Below, piece by piece: positions 49,901 through 56,619 of a stretch of 57,575 nucleotides of DNA. The number at the start of each line of letters is the position of its first letter. Within the stretch, counting starts at the first letter, position 1. The position numbers and the translations under genes are program-made. The DNA comes from Aplysia californica (lineage: Eukaryota; Mollusca; Gastropoda; Aplysiida; Aplysiidae): NCBI RefSeq assembly GCF_000002075.1, contig NW_004797301.1, positions 2,065,733 to 2,123,307 on the forward strand. The letters run 5' to 3'. A model generated the notes under the pieces. It was not told the origin of the DNA and searched no databases. It worked only from the letters and a program-made list of their open reading frames with translations.

Positions 49901-52900
49901 GAGGGGCACTGTAGCCTCAGGAGGTCAGGGCTCAAAGGGTTAAGACAATCACTTTTACAAACAGTCAGTTTCCATTTCTCCCTTGCGGGGGTTTTTTGTT
50001 AACATTATAAATGACACTGTGGAAGACCTCCAGCAATTTAAGTCGCCTTCTTCTCCCCTCAACAATGTGTGGCCATATTCGTTTTTACTTTTAGTAGAGG
50101 TTTTACGGCGATCGCATGGGGATCAAGGACTGGTGATGGGTCTCATTTAAATATTGAGAAACACCCAAGCGTCTCAAACAGCTTCTCCCAATCCAGCCAA
50201 CCGTACCTGCCCGTGGTGGTCCCTGTCCTCACTGACACGGCTCTGGCGAATGACGAGTTGTTGGCGCCAACAAACCAACCCCCCCGTTTCCTAGAGGGGT
50301 TAAAACAACAGGATGGGAGCAGGTGTGGCCCCACAAGGTGCAGGAGGCAGAACCCACCGATGCGTGGTAGACGCTATGCTCCTCACTAACACGCCCCTAC
50401 TCTCCCTTGAGTGAGTGTCTAACACCTCTACTACTTTTATCAACACACCCTCTGTGGTTGAGAAGGTACCAGCCAGTTTGAGAGTGTCTGGGTGCAGGAG
50501 ATGGACTGAGCAGAATGCCTGACTTGCTTTCTGGCCGTGAAACCTCTTAGTAAAGGCACAACGACCCAGGACGTGACTGTCCAATGGCTTCCCCACTTGG
50601 CCAATACCTCATGAAAGAGTTGAAAACCTTAGCCAGTAGCCATTGGTGGCGGGGAATGGGCAGCGTGAACCCTACCGGAATTACACGGTCACAGGGCAGT
50701 TAGGTCTTTCCAGTCTCATGAAAACTCCTAGTACCCTCCTATCCTCAACATGAATGGCCTCTTCTCAGGGTGGGCAGACAGTCCACAGACACCCCAGTCC
50801 ACAATGCCATGACAACTGCGTTCGCATCTGCATGAGGTCATATGAGCGCCAGAAGAATAGAGGTGCTACAAGAGGGTAACAAACATAAAAAAAGAAGAAG
50901 GGGGGATAAGGACGATAGATGTTTCATAGGAAAGAAGAAGCAAACCACACCAGAGCACCCGCCAACCACCCACCCTAGGCCATCTTAGATAATTTCCACT
51001 GTATATGGGACGGGCACATCTGGGGGAACTATAGGCAGGGATACTTGGATAGAAAAAAAAAGAAAAAAAAAAAAGAGTTCCATCCCTCACATTACCTCAC
51101 TGTGTCTAAAGAGCATCATCTTTTTACACGCCCCCCCCCTCCCACACACAAACACACACACATTACCTACAGCAGTGCAGGACACACAGAGCCTTAAGTC
51201 ATGAAACGTGGCCAAACTAATTAACAGTACATGAGAAACTGTGCGGGCCAATGAAAGAACTAAGCAGGATGGCCTAGAATATTATAGGTACTGGTACTCA
51301 AGTGTGATGAGGTCAAGAATAAGAAGAAGCTCTCTCTCTCTCTCTCTCTCTCCCCCTCTGTCTCTCCCCCTCCCTTTACCAAAACAAAAAAAACCCAAAT
51401 AATCGATCACAAAACTTATGTTTAAAAAAACACAAAAAAACAAAGGAACACCACACAGAAAACTGACCACAAAAGCATCGTCATCTGCAGTGAGAATCAG
51501 GTCTTGGACTTCCAGAAGTTTCTGCAAAGTGGCCTCATCAGCCTGAAGCTGTGAAAGAGAGTTTGGTTTTAGTAAGAGTTTTACGGCACTTGCAACACAA
51601 TTAAGTCACATTAGTGTCAAATAGGACTGGGCAAAGAGCCACTTTAACAATATGTGGATAATATGTTAGTGCACCTATTCTGCAATTAAATGTGATATGA
51701 ACTGCTTCACGAAATGGGTTAGAAGCATCACTTCAACAAATGGGTGAAACGCACTTCAGCAAATGGGTCGGGAAAGAGAGATAAGAGTCTGAATTCGGAT
51801 AATGTTTCATTGAGAATTATCCGGTCCTTGGGATAATTTATCCGGATTTTGCCCACCTCTAGTGTCAAAGATCAAAGGTGTTACTAGAGATAAACAAACA
51901 AAGAAAAGGAGGAGAGATAAGGACGATACATGATTGATGGAAAAGAAAGAGCAGACCACACCAGAGTACCCACCAATCACCCATGTCGGAAGCATACAAT
52001 AACATGTGCTTTTGTTGAGGTGAAAAGAAGCACATTGACAATAATGATCATTTAGTGAATGGAAAGGATGATGGTTTTGGGAGTACAGAAACGAAACACA
52101 AAATCTGGCACCTTGCAGGAAAGAACAGAAAAACGTTCAACCAGATGTGCACTGGCACAATCAGTAGAAATATCCTCAGCAACATTTTGGAGAGAGCAAC
52201 GGAGCTTCAATGGAAGTGTACAGAAAGCAAGGATGTTGCTTCCAAAAAAAATGGAACAATGGAGAGAATGGAAAGAGTAAAAAAGGCAGGCAGAAACAAG
52301 TAAGGGAAAGGAAAGAAGGGGCAAAGGTACATAGGGGATTTGAACCGAAGTCTGACAAGTTATAGTCCAACATTATACAAACAAAGCTAACAGTGTACCA
52401 CCTGCCTTTTTATTTTATGGATTCTGAAAAATACATCTGTGCTACTAAGACTTTTCCTCACACATTATCAAATGTGTTACGGCATGGTGGAATCAGGCAC
52501 TAGTCAATTTTTGGGCGTGTTCTATAATTGGTATAATCTAAAAGCTTATTCACTTGCCTTGCCTTTAATGTAAAAAATACCCATGTATCTTGAACAGATG
52601 TCGAGATATTAACGATTGAAGGAGGTGGGGTCGCCTGGTTTCTGTGTTAAAATTATCAAGAAAAGAGCCATCGCAGTTTTGTTTCTTCAATAGCATGAGA
52701 GCCGTTGAAAACTGCAAAATAGCATATTTTGTGCCTTTAATCAAGGTATTTCAGTCAAACTCACATGGAAATGTGTTTTTGTACAGATATAAAAGTGTGT
52801 TGAGCCAAAAAGCAAAAATTTGATAAATATTGCACAACTGGCGGAAAAAGGTCTCATTCTTCGATTTCATTATTTTGATGAGCGCCTGATTTCACCATGA

Positions 52901-55900
52901 TGCCTCACAAATGAAGATCACCTTGTCAAGTCGTCGGCGTGCATTAACCTCTTGAAGCCTCGAGATCTGCTGTCTTCGTCTCTCCTTTTGTTGCTCCGAG
53001 GACAAAAGCTGTTTGTTCAGAACCTGCTCGTCAAAGAAAAACAAAAAAATGAAAGAGGAAAAATAAGATATAAAAAGATTCTTTCTGTTAAGTTACACCT
53101 GTCTCTTGCTAACATAATGAGGAAATAAATAGATACGGCTTAACGGGGGCTCTCGTGGCCTAGAGGTTAAGGTGTTGGCCTCTCATTCAAAGGTCCCGGG
53201 TTCGATTCCGGGTAGCGACCAAAAAATTTTATTCTCTAAAATTGTCTCCTTTCACATCCTTTCCTGATCTCTAACAGTGTTCTGTTGTCTGCTTTCATTT
53301 CCACTTTCTGCCCCCACCCCCTCACCTCCTTTGCCCCCTCCTCTGGGCTCCTGACTCTTTCTGCAGCCTTTCTACTGCTACTCCTTGGCTCCTCCTAACT
53401 GCTGTCTTTCTGCCACACCCCTGATCTTCTGGTAGGAAAGATCTACACCTAGCCTTCTCGGACAAGGCGAAAAATCTCGGAGGGCCCGTGTGCAAGTTGC
53501 GCACGTTAAAGATCCCTTGGTGGTCTAAAATCGATAAGAGTAGGCTTCGGCCGCCACCCGGGCAAAATTCAAAATTTCCTACCAACTGAAAATATTAGGT
53601 GTGTCCCGCGCGCTCATATGACCTTATGCAGTTGCGAGCGCCGTAAAACCCTATACTAAACAAACAAACATACGGCTTAACATCAAAAGAAACACAAAAA
53701 TGTATCCCATTCGCTGCACATACACTGCAATTTAAACTACATCCTACCCCCTCCCCATCCCTTTGTGATAGCTACTGTACATCATACGTCAAACTTTGTG
53801 AGCTAAGAAGCCGTCTTCCCAAACAATATGTCCTAAAAATCAGCTAATTTGAGCAATTATGTGGACCAAAAGACTTGCACCAGTCAGAATTTTATAACCC
53901 CACTACAAAAGCTTTCAAATAAATTTTACCAGATAACTGAAAAAAGACTTGAAATCTGCAACAGCCAAACTGTACAAATCACATAAATCTTTATTAACTT
54001 TTAACCAGAACACAATATAACTGAAACTGCTCTGTCCTGGCAAGAAAAATTAAAGTAAAAAAGTTTAAGCTGAATAAATAGTACTACACGAAGGGGGTTT
54101 AACAACATCAAAGGTTGATTGATTGCTCATTATTTCATGTCCCCATTGACCCCCACTATTTCTTATTGGTAGGTGGAAACACAGGTAGGAAGGCAGGCAC
54201 AAACATACACAGAAACACTGAACAAAAGCAAATATAGTATTTTTTTTAAACTTTAAGAGCAGAAAAGTGGTCATCTCAGACAGGTGGACGTTTTGGACGG
54301 TGTCAGTGTCATAATAAAAAATTTTTTTAAAGCAGTGGGGAAGTCGTGGTTTGGACAGGTGATTATCTTGGGCAGGTGAGATTGTTTTTGACAGGTGGGA
54401 TTGTCTTGGACAGGTAATTGTCTTGGGAAGGTAGGATTGTCTTGGACAGGTGATTGTTTTGGACAGGTGATCGTTGACACAGGTTCTACTGTATCTATAA
54501 AAACACACAAAAATTTTAAGAACGCAAACATAGGACCCACCTGTGCCAAAGGCAGTTGCATTTTCCTCACGTTTTTCTCGAAGAAATCGTAATCTTCCCA
54601 AGCGGCCAGGTCCGAGGAAAACTCCTTGGCAAAGTAGCAATGTTCGCGAACCATCTCCTGGAAGAATCGAGTAACCAGAAACGTAAAATCAACATTTACT
54701 AGGAACTTCTGTATTCTTCATCATTGGGCCCCATTCCTGTAAAAATGAAAGCATCTGGTTCGTGAAGCCAAGTATGATTGACTTGTGTTTGACACTTCAC
54801 TCTTGTTTTTCTCTTCATAGTCCTTTCAATGTTTTTTTGGTTTTTTTGGTAAGTGTTTTTACGGCGCTCGCAACTGCATAAGGTCATATGAGCGCACGGG
54901 ACACATTTAACTTTTTCAGTTGGAGGGAAATTTTGAATTTTCCTCTGGTGGCGACCGAAGCTTACTCTTATCGATTTTAGACCACCAAGGGATCTTTAAC
55001 GTGTGCAACTTGCACATGAGCCCTCCGAGATTTTTTTGCCCATGTCCGATAAGGCTAGGCGAGATCTTTGCAACCAGAAGATCAGGGATGTTGCTGAAAG
55101 ACAGCAGTAAGAAGGAGCCAAGGAGTAGCAGTAGAAAGGCTGCAGAAAGAGTCAGGAGCCCAGAGTAGAGGGAAAAGGAGGTGAGGGGGTGGGGGCAGAA
55201 AGAGGAGACGAAAGCAGACGACAGAACATTGCTAGAGACAGAGCAGGAAAGGAGGTGAAAGGAGGCAATTTTATTTTAGAGAAGAAAATTTTTCGGTTGC
55301 TACCCGAATACGAACCCGGGACCTTTGAATGAGAGGCCAACACCTTAACCTCTAGGCCAAGAGAGCTGCCTTTCAATGTTTAGTAAAGTTGTTTAATTCT
55401 TTTAGGACAGAGCGGACAAATATATCCGGTCCGATCAGTAGATAGGCGGGCAGGTAAGTGAATAGGTAGAGGTAGGCAGACAGGTAGGTGGGTAGGTTGA
55501 TGGTTAGGTAGAGAGCAAATAGGTCTGTAAGTATGTGGTTAGATGGATAAGTAGTTTAGGCAAATACTGCCGTAAGCTGACCAAAGGCCTTTTTTAATTC
55601 ACAGCAGTTTCGAGAAAAAGAGTCTTCTTTTTTTGTCAGCGTACGTAACCATTAAAAAAAATCTTTCTACCATAATTCGAATAATAATTTATTAAAAAAC
55701 TAGTACCATCTTCATTTTGATTTCTTTTACAAGAATAGGGTAACTGATCAAGCTTTTGATTTAGTAAACAAAAAAACTGAGCGCAAAAATAAAAAAGACG
55801 TTTTGTCAGCCTATGGCAGAATAGGTAGGTAGGTGTGGAGGAAGATGGGTTGGGAGATCGGTAAATAGGTAGGTTGGCAGATAGGAAGGTGGGTAGGCTG

Positions 55901-56575
55901 ATAGATAGGAAGGTGGATAAGTAGGTACGTAAATAGATGGAAAGGTAGGTAAGTAGAGGGATAGGTAAATAAAATTAATAAAAATAAATTACACTTTTAT
56001 TTGTCCCGGAAGGGCACTTTGGTTTACAATGGCAAACATACATTTACATATATAAATACATAATTATAAATATGTACATACGTAAATACATGCATAAATA
56101 CATACATAAATGCACAATATTACACAAATACAGAACAGTCTACAACCACGCCACTGTCGGTCGCCACTGTGCAGCACCCTGTATTTTCAGCTAGAGTAAT
56201 CGTGTCTTGTTCAAGGACACACCCCAATAACCACCCATCTGATCCCCGTGTCACCGAAACTTGCTTGACATTACTTGAGTCTAAACTCACTACCTACTTA
56301 GCCACTGGAGCCCCCCTAAGGTAGGTAAGAGAACAAGCTGGCAGGCAGACAGACAAAGACAGAGACACAACCCTCGATTACCTCCACCCTGCTCATGGTG
56401 ATGGCAGCGACGTGGCACGGGTACTTGAGCTGCAGCATGCGCTGGAGGTACCAGTCCACGTAGCCGCCACCGATGTTGACCCGCCGACAGTGCTCCGGCT
56501 GGATCCGCCCGTCCAGCACCGACAGAAGGTGGGTCGCCTGGTAGCCGCAGTCCACCACCAGCGCGTTGGCACTCT
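29197..56575 (-). CDS. ACTR5: ACTR5/ARP5 gene, 14 coding exons, 5' end outside the window
   Basis: Actin-related protein 5, nuclear subunit of the INO80 nucleosome-remodelling complex, where ARP5 (with Ies6 in yeast) couples ATP hydrolysis to nucleosome sliding. Exons: 56382-56575, 54541-54657, 52922-53023, 51468-51548, 48320-48448, 47398-47547, 44585-44668, 40769-40877, 37403-37467, 35269-35363, 33982-34062, 32530-32647, 30343-30454, 29197-29372. Every junction is AG/GT and in phase, giving 1,613 coding nt and 536 residues to a TAA. The first exons carry the actin nucleotide-fold segment (VDCGYQATH, VNIGGGYVDW). The middle exons are the charged, R/K/E/Q-rich ARP5-specific insertion. The last exons return to the actin fold (GIERIRAPELLFQPS, NVFLTGGSANL, NPSLDAWNGAR, ITRKDYEEMG). 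The N-terminal part should lie to the right. Introns are full of transposons. ACTR5 identity is from recalled family similarity and is very likely. Confidence 0.97.
30343..30454 (-). CDS. ACTR5: ACTR5 exon m (copy B, intact)
   Basis: 37 codons plus one base, NVFLTGGSANLKAFKDRID to SSYNVFCA. NVFLTGG is the actin-fold NTVLSGG nucleotide-binding segment. Acceptor TTCCTCAG|AAT, donor GCAG|GTTGGT. In copy A this exon has lost its acceptor and about the first eight codons. Confidence 0.97.
32090..32478 (-). mobile_element. SINE body 1 (copy B)
   Basis: Counterpart of 4770-5160, same hairpin and tail. Confidence 0.8.
32530..32647 (-). CDS. ACTR5: ACTR5 exon l (copy B)
   Basis: One base plus 39 codons, APELLFQPSVLGLDQAGLA to EKQDRIVQ, matching the actin subdomain segment CPEALFQPSFLG. 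Acceptor GTAACAG|G, donor CAG|GTTTGT. One silent difference from copy A. Confidence 0.97.
32689..33120. mobile_element. MITE family 1 (copy B intron)
   Basis: Counterpart of 5374-5807 in the duplicate, so the insertion predates the segmental duplication. Confidence 0.8.
33275..33662. repeat. (TAATA)n repeat with 180-bp internal duplication (copy B)
   Basis: A segment of about 180 bp including the ATACATAC stretch is repeated (33,275-33,455 and 33,456-33,640); copy A has it once. Confidence 0.85.
33909..33914 (-). other. Decoy 5' splice site downstream of exon k
   Basis: AAGAGGATCAA|GTGAGT resembles the true exon k end AGAGAGGATCAG|GTGAGT. It lies just past the intronic (TG)n tract. The same decoy is at 6361-6366 in copy A. 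Function is unknown. Confidence 0.5.
33982..34062 (-). CDS. ACTR5: ACTR5 exon k (copy B)
   Basis: 26 codons flanked by split codons, EMDVGGLSGELSLAESYRL to GIERI. Actin fold resumes here (actin has GNERFRCPE). Donor CAG|GTGAGT is followed within 10 nt by a (TG)n tract. Copy A differs by Val to Ala and two silent changes. Confidence 0.95.
35073..35222. mobile_element. 150-bp TTAA-flanked MITE (copy B)
   Basis: Counterpart of 7582-7731, 46 bp past the exon j donor. Confidence 0.82.
35269..35363 (-). CDS. ACTR5: ACTR5 exon j (copy B)
   Basis: 31 codons plus two bases, NKDGGTSDSEAEEEKLEEL to VHDPEFQ. An acidic SDSEAEEE stretch leads into a helix. Acceptor GTCCAG|AAC, donor CAGAA|GTAAGG. Differs from copy A at two silent sites. 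A 150-bp TTAA-flanked MITE sits about 45 bp beyond the donor. Confidence 0.95.
36088..36882. mobile_element. Two head-to-tail family 1 MITEs (copy B)
   Basis: Counterpart of 8,611-9,403, divided near 36,435-36,442. Confidence 0.75.
36940..37235 (-). mobile_element. LINE 3' end with zinc knuckle (copy B)
   Basis: Minus-strand CDYQDETVSHHLFTCPAL has the C-x-x-E-T-x-x-H-x-x-x-x-C layout common after LINE reverse transcriptases; tail AAAAGTAAAAGTAAAG. Confidence 0.7.
37403..37467 (-). CDS. ACTR5: ACTR5 exon i (copy B)
   Basis: Two bases plus 21 codons, PSKKGDNFGQNDADWDVYK through EI. The D-x-F-G-x-x-D-x-D-W motif is conserved in ARP5. Acceptor GACAG|AG, donor ATT|GTGAGT. First exon of the duplicated block. 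Confidence 0.95.
37852..37935. repeat. (GA)n and (GACA)n at the duplication breakpoint (copy B)
   Basis: About 38 bp of GA then GACA units. Sequence to the left matches copy A, to the right does not. Confidence 0.95.
37975..38085 (+). mobile_element. SINE/LINE 3' tail
   Basis: GTATAGCGCACGGAGCAC, GTGCTACATAAATGCAATTT and (ATT)n form a retroposon end common in marine invertebrates (recalled). Confidence 0.5.
38086..38454. other. Unrecognised stretch
   Basis: A 112-codon open frame on the plus strand does not resemble a known family. No other structure seen. Confidence 0.4.
38455..39450 (-). mobile_element. LINE reverse-transcriptase fragment, RTE-like
   Basis: Minus strand: EFLFADDQCFIHHDQQ carries the F-A-D-D catalytic box, then NMKISTSKTEVMKV and EVKEFKYLGSTFF (thumb start). 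Further down GHLLRMS-like and KGRGRPCKRWIEGVKETL are the usual C-terminal tail. The ORF is interrupted between 38,680 and 39,056. The 3' end is AAGTAAAAGTAAAG. Confidence 0.85.
39905..40130. mobile_element. Related MITE, one end only
   Basis: GTGAAGCAACATGACAAAATG start and a CATCAAATTAAAGATTTTC interior match the element at 45,085. The right end is not clear. Confidence 0.5.
39965..40045 (-). mobile_element. Short LINE 3' end
   Basis: Same CTTTACTTTTCCGATCC tail and TTGGGTTCTAGCCC sequence as 36,940; inserted in a MITE. Confidence 0.6.
40285..40668 (-). mobile_element. SINE body 1
   Basis: Same body and hairpin as 32,090, in the intron just below exon h. Confidence 0.8.
40769..40877 (-). 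CDS. ACTR5: ACTR5 exon h, last exon outside the duplication
   Basis: 36 codons plus one base, KILDARSARRQRKSDMAKR to RTFASQQRMRIISQLAA. The RMRIISQLA stretch is a family hallmark. Acceptor CTTTAG|AAA, donor GCTC|GTAAGT. The dangling C pairs with AG at the start of the next exon to make Gln, confirming the junction to copy B. Confidence 0.95.
40925..42828 (-). mobile_element. SINE body 2 interrupted by a hAT element
   Basis: SINE parts 40,925-41,037 and 42,754-42,828. Hairpin GTTACTCTCTTGTAAC at 40,990. ATAAGGAC is duplicated at the insertion. Confidence 0.88.
41038..42753. mobile_element. hAT-type non-autonomous transposon (1,716 bp)
   Basis: Ends CAGAGCTG and CAGCTCTG with many AAGTACTT/GTACTT motifs in the first and last 150 bp; perfect 8-bp duplication ATAAGGAC. 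No transposase frame. An internal direct repeat (TGTGATCCCGYCTGG) is at 42,261 and 42,389. Confidence 0.9.
42829..43821. other. Unrecognised stretch ending in (AAGT)n
   Basis: 43,440-43,770 ends CCAAGTAAGTAAGTAAG and may be a retroposon fragment. The rest shows no gene. Confidence 0.35.
43822..44216 (-). mobile_element. SINE body 1
   Basis: Tail TTTAGTAGGTATTACGGCAC; the hairpin stem reads GTCATATTCTTGTGAC, one pair weakened. Confidence 0.8.
44275..44560. repeat. Degenerate tandem repeat of about 60-65 bp
   Basis: ACAACCAAA, ATCAAAACA and CAATG motifs recur four to five times with drift, ending just before the exon g donor. Confidence 0.55.
44585..44668 (-). CDS. ACTR5: ACTR5 exon g
   Basis: 28 codons, EWEEEKKLEERRKIDFSGW to RTKRQ. 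The DFSGWLAEVR segment matches the family's D-F-x-x-W-L motif region. Acceptor GACCAG|GAG, donor CAG|GTTTGT, phase 0. Confidence 0.95.
45085..45335. mobile_element. Related MITE with ACAAAATGAGTCAC ends
   Basis: Starts TGGCAACACGACAAAATGAG and ends CATTTTGTCACAGTGCTACA. Terminal layout is like family 2. A second member starts at 39,905 and is interrupted by a LINE tail at 39,965-40,045. Confidence 0.65.
45395..45935 (-). mobile_element. RTE-like LINE 3' fragment
   Basis: Same sequence as the LINE piece in Polinton copy 1, without the MITE; GRGRPRTTHLGNLNKW on the minus strand. Several stops. Confidence 0.75.
46050..46228 (-). mobile_element. SINE body 2
   Basis: Tail CGTTTTACGGCACTCGCAAC, stem partner GTTACAAGGGAGTA, 5' end GGTGGTTGACGGGTGCTC (minus strand). 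Confidence 0.8.
46425..46808 (-). mobile_element. SINE body 1
   Basis: Tail GGTTTTACGGCGCTCGCAAC (plus-strand reading), hairpin GTCACTCTCTTGTGAC, same 5' part as other copies. Confidence 0.8.
46920..47103 (-). mobile_element. SINE body 2, full
   Basis: Tail GGTTTTACGGTGCTCGCAAC, hairpin GTTACTCTCTTGTAAC, 5' end GGTGGTTGGCGGGTGCTC. Confidence 0.85.
47150..47336 (-). mobile_element. SINE body 2, diverged
   Basis: Stem reads GTTACCCTCTAGTAGTAAC; 5' end GGTGGTTGGCAGGCTCTC. Confidence 0.75.
47398..47547 (-). CDS. ACTR5: ACTR5 exon f
   Basis: 50 codons, TKEPSFHLLDIPDEMVTPE to QREKRRL. The LLDIPDE motif followed by a K/R-rich stretch is typical of ARP5. Acceptor TTTGTTTCAG|ACC, donor TTG|GTGGGT. 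A second acceptor 27 nt upstream gives an in-frame nine-residue extension (TKESFYLFQ) without a stop, so the exon may also run 47398-47574. Confidence 0.95.
47548..47640 (-). repeat. Tandem copies of the exon f 3' splice site
   Basis: Three units of about 27-29 bp carry TTTGTTTCAG|AC. The true acceptor AG is at 47548-47549; copies lie at 47575-47576 and 47604-47605. The first extra AG is 27 nt away and gives an in-frame extension TKESFYLFQ, echoing the exon's own TKEPSFH. Usage cannot be told from sequence. Confidence 0.8.
47655..47772 (-). mobile_element. SINE body 2, 5'-truncated
   Basis: Tail and hairpin region only, in the same intron as the repeated splice sites. Confidence 0.75.
48055..48331 (-). 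repeat. 52-bp minisatellite carrying copies of the exon e 5' splice site
   Basis: The minus-strand motif ATAGAGTCGGAGGTATC spans the true exon e donor (48315-48331) and recurs at 48077-48093, 48129-48145 and 48181-48197, 52 bp apart, with few changes. Each copy keeps a GT in donor context (GGAGGTATCG, GGAGGTGTCA, AGAGGTATCA). Confidence 0.85.
48320..48448 (-). CDS. ACTR5: ACTR5 exon e
   Basis: 43 codons, TALAEVGLRRVEDLQEHVD to PAPIESE, a helical segment of the insertion (DLQEHVDKLSANIQRAK). Acceptor TGTGCAG|ACG, donor GAG|GTATCC. The exon end and donor are reiterated three times in the following intron as a minisatellite (see 48055-48331). Confidence 0.96.
48562..49939. mobile_element. piggyBac-type element (1,378 bp)
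   Basis: TTAA then CCCTTTAAGCCC at the left, GGGCTCAAAGGG then TTAA at the right: 11 of 12 end bases match. GC-richer than its surroundings. A possible transposase N-terminal remnant (VIDYFEDFSELNAGNDMDY, plus strand near 48,720) is the only coding trace. A SINE is nested at 49,665-49,842. Confidence 0.85.
49665..49842 (-). mobile_element. SINE body 2 nested in piggyBac
   Basis: Complete tail, hairpin partner GTTGCAAGAGAGTA and 5' end GGTGGTTGGCGGGTGCTC. Confidence 0.85.
50085..50975 (-). mobile_element. SINE body 2 split by an unknown 700-bp insertion
   Basis: Tail part GGTTTTACGGCGATCGCA (50,098-50,115) and remainder from GCGTTCGCATCTGC at 50,818. GCGATCGCAT and GCGTTCGCAT look like a target duplication. 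Confidence 0.7.
50117..50817. mobile_element. Unidentified insertion (about 700 bp)
   Basis: Bounded by the split SINE. No inverted ends, no poly(A), no protein match recognised. Confidence 0.5.
51340..51375. repeat. (CT)n tract
   Basis: Short CT repeat then CCCCCTC-rich sequence. Confidence 0.8.
51468..51548 (-). CDS. ACTR5: ACTR5 exon d
   Basis: 27 codons, LQADEATLQKLLEVQDLIL to DDDAFV, continuing the helical insertion. Acceptor TTTCACAG|CTT, donor GTG|GTCAGT, phase 0. The flanking intron carries a CT-rich tract (51,330-51,370) and an interrupted SINE. Confidence 0.95.
51565..51985 (-). mobile_element. SINE body 2 split by a hAT MITE
   Basis: Parts 51,565-51,621 and 51,862-51,985; GTGTCAAA duplicated at the insertion. 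Confidence 0.8.
51622..51861. mobile_element. hAT MITE (240 bp)
   Basis: Ends TAGGACTGGGCAAA and TTTTGCCCACCTCTA, inverted; perfect 8-bp duplication GTGTCAAA. Repeated TTCARCAAATGGGT inside. Confidence 0.9.
52030..52412 (-). mobile_element. tRNA-derived SINE
   Basis: Minus strand: GGTGGTACACTGTTAGC (A box) and CGGTTCAAATCCCC (B box), then a T/C-rich body. Anticodon arm imperfect. Confidence 0.55.
52475..52907. mobile_element. MITE family 1, TSD CAAATG (433 bp)
   Basis: Ends TGTTACGGCATGGTGGAATC and CACCATGATGCCTCA; CAAATG at 52,469-52,474 and 52,908-52,913. The right target duplication lies 8 nt inside the intron from the exon c donor. Confidence 0.88.
52922..53023 (-). CDS. ACTR5: ACTR5 exon c
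   Basis: 34 codons, VLNKQLLSSEQQKERRRQQ to NARRRLDK, the start of the basic, coiled-coil-prone ARP5 insertion. Acceptor GAGCAG|GTT has a weak pyrimidine tract. Donor AAG|GTGATC is followed after 8 nt by the target duplication of a 433-bp MITE. Confidence 0.96.
53145..53669 (+). mobile_element. Full-length tRNA-derived SINE, TSD ATACGGCTTAAC
   Basis: tRNA-Glu-like head (TGGCCTAGAGGTTAAGG, CTC anticodon, GGGTTCGATTCCGGG) at 53,148-53,222, a C/T-rich stretch, a core with GCACGTTAAAGATCCC, and the shared tail GCGCTCATATGACCTTATGC ... GCCGTAAAACCC ending (AAAC)n. Perfect 12-bp target duplication at 53,133-53,144 and 53,670-53,681, so the insertion is recent. Confidence 0.93.
53682..54240. other. 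Intron stretch without recognised element
   Basis: Nothing identifiable between the SINE and the minisatellite region before exon b. Confidence 0.4.
54270..54500. repeat. GGACAGGTGATTGTCTTG minisatellite
   Basis: Eight or so degenerate 18-20-bp units, ending ACAGGTTCTACTGTAT, which resembles the mariner MITE end, so it may be its internal repeat. Confidence 0.65.
54541..54657 (-). CDS. ACTR5: ACTR5 exon b
   Basis: 39 codons, EMVREHCYFAKEF through RKMQLPLAQ. The EHCYFA and VRKMQLP segments match the ARP5 family region just before its large insertion. Acceptor TTCCAG|GAG, donor CAG|GTGGGT, phase 0 on both sides. The exon lies between two full-length SINEs in opposite orientation (53,145 and 54,835). 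Confidence 0.96.
54835..55368 (-). mobile_element. Full-length tRNA-derived SINE, inverted copy
   Basis: Same head, core and tail as 53,145-53,669 on the other strand. Target duplication CCTTTCAATGTTT at 54,822-54,834 and 55,369-55,381. Confidence 0.92.
55435..55975. repeat. GGTA-rich tetranucleotide repeat with nested MITE
   Basis: Degenerate (GGTA/GGTAG)n at 55,435-55,560 and 55,823-55,975, split by the MITE at 55,563-55,822. Confidence 0.8.
55563..55822. mobile_element. 260-bp MITE
   Basis: Ends ATACTGCCGTAAGCTGAC and GTCAGCCTATGGCAGAAT, inverted with few mismatches, continued by CAAAGG.../...TTTTG. Confidence 0.7.
56382..56575 (-). CDS. ACTR5: ACTR5 exon a (first in window)
   Basis: Encodes 64 codons from SANALVVDCGYQATHLL to AAITMSRVE, the phosphate-loop and adjacent part of the actin fold. 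The acceptor is TGTAG followed by two bases that complete an upstream codon; an alternative acceptor AG two bases further in would start the exon at 56573. The donor is GAG|GTAATC. The preceding exon is outside the window. Confidence 0.94.
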
Positions 56576-56619
56576 CTACAGGGAGAAAACATCGATTTTT
56601 ATTTTTATAATTTAGTCTT

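Larger units (their letters stand above)
48490..49990 (-). mobile_element. SINE tail fragment interrupted by piggyBac
   Basis: Tail GGTTTTGCAGCGCTTGCAAC to GAGTGCC at 48,490-48,552 stops near a TTAA where the piggyBac element begins. Confidence 0.55.

Noticed and set aside
53148-53222. Functional tRNA-Glu gene
   Set aside because: A and B boxes are good but the anticodon and acceptor stems pair poorly, and it is the head of a SINE with target duplications.
54065-54640. 191-codon minus-strand ORF
   Set aside because: Runs from exon b into the GGACAGGTGATT minisatellite in the wrong frame; no family resemblance.
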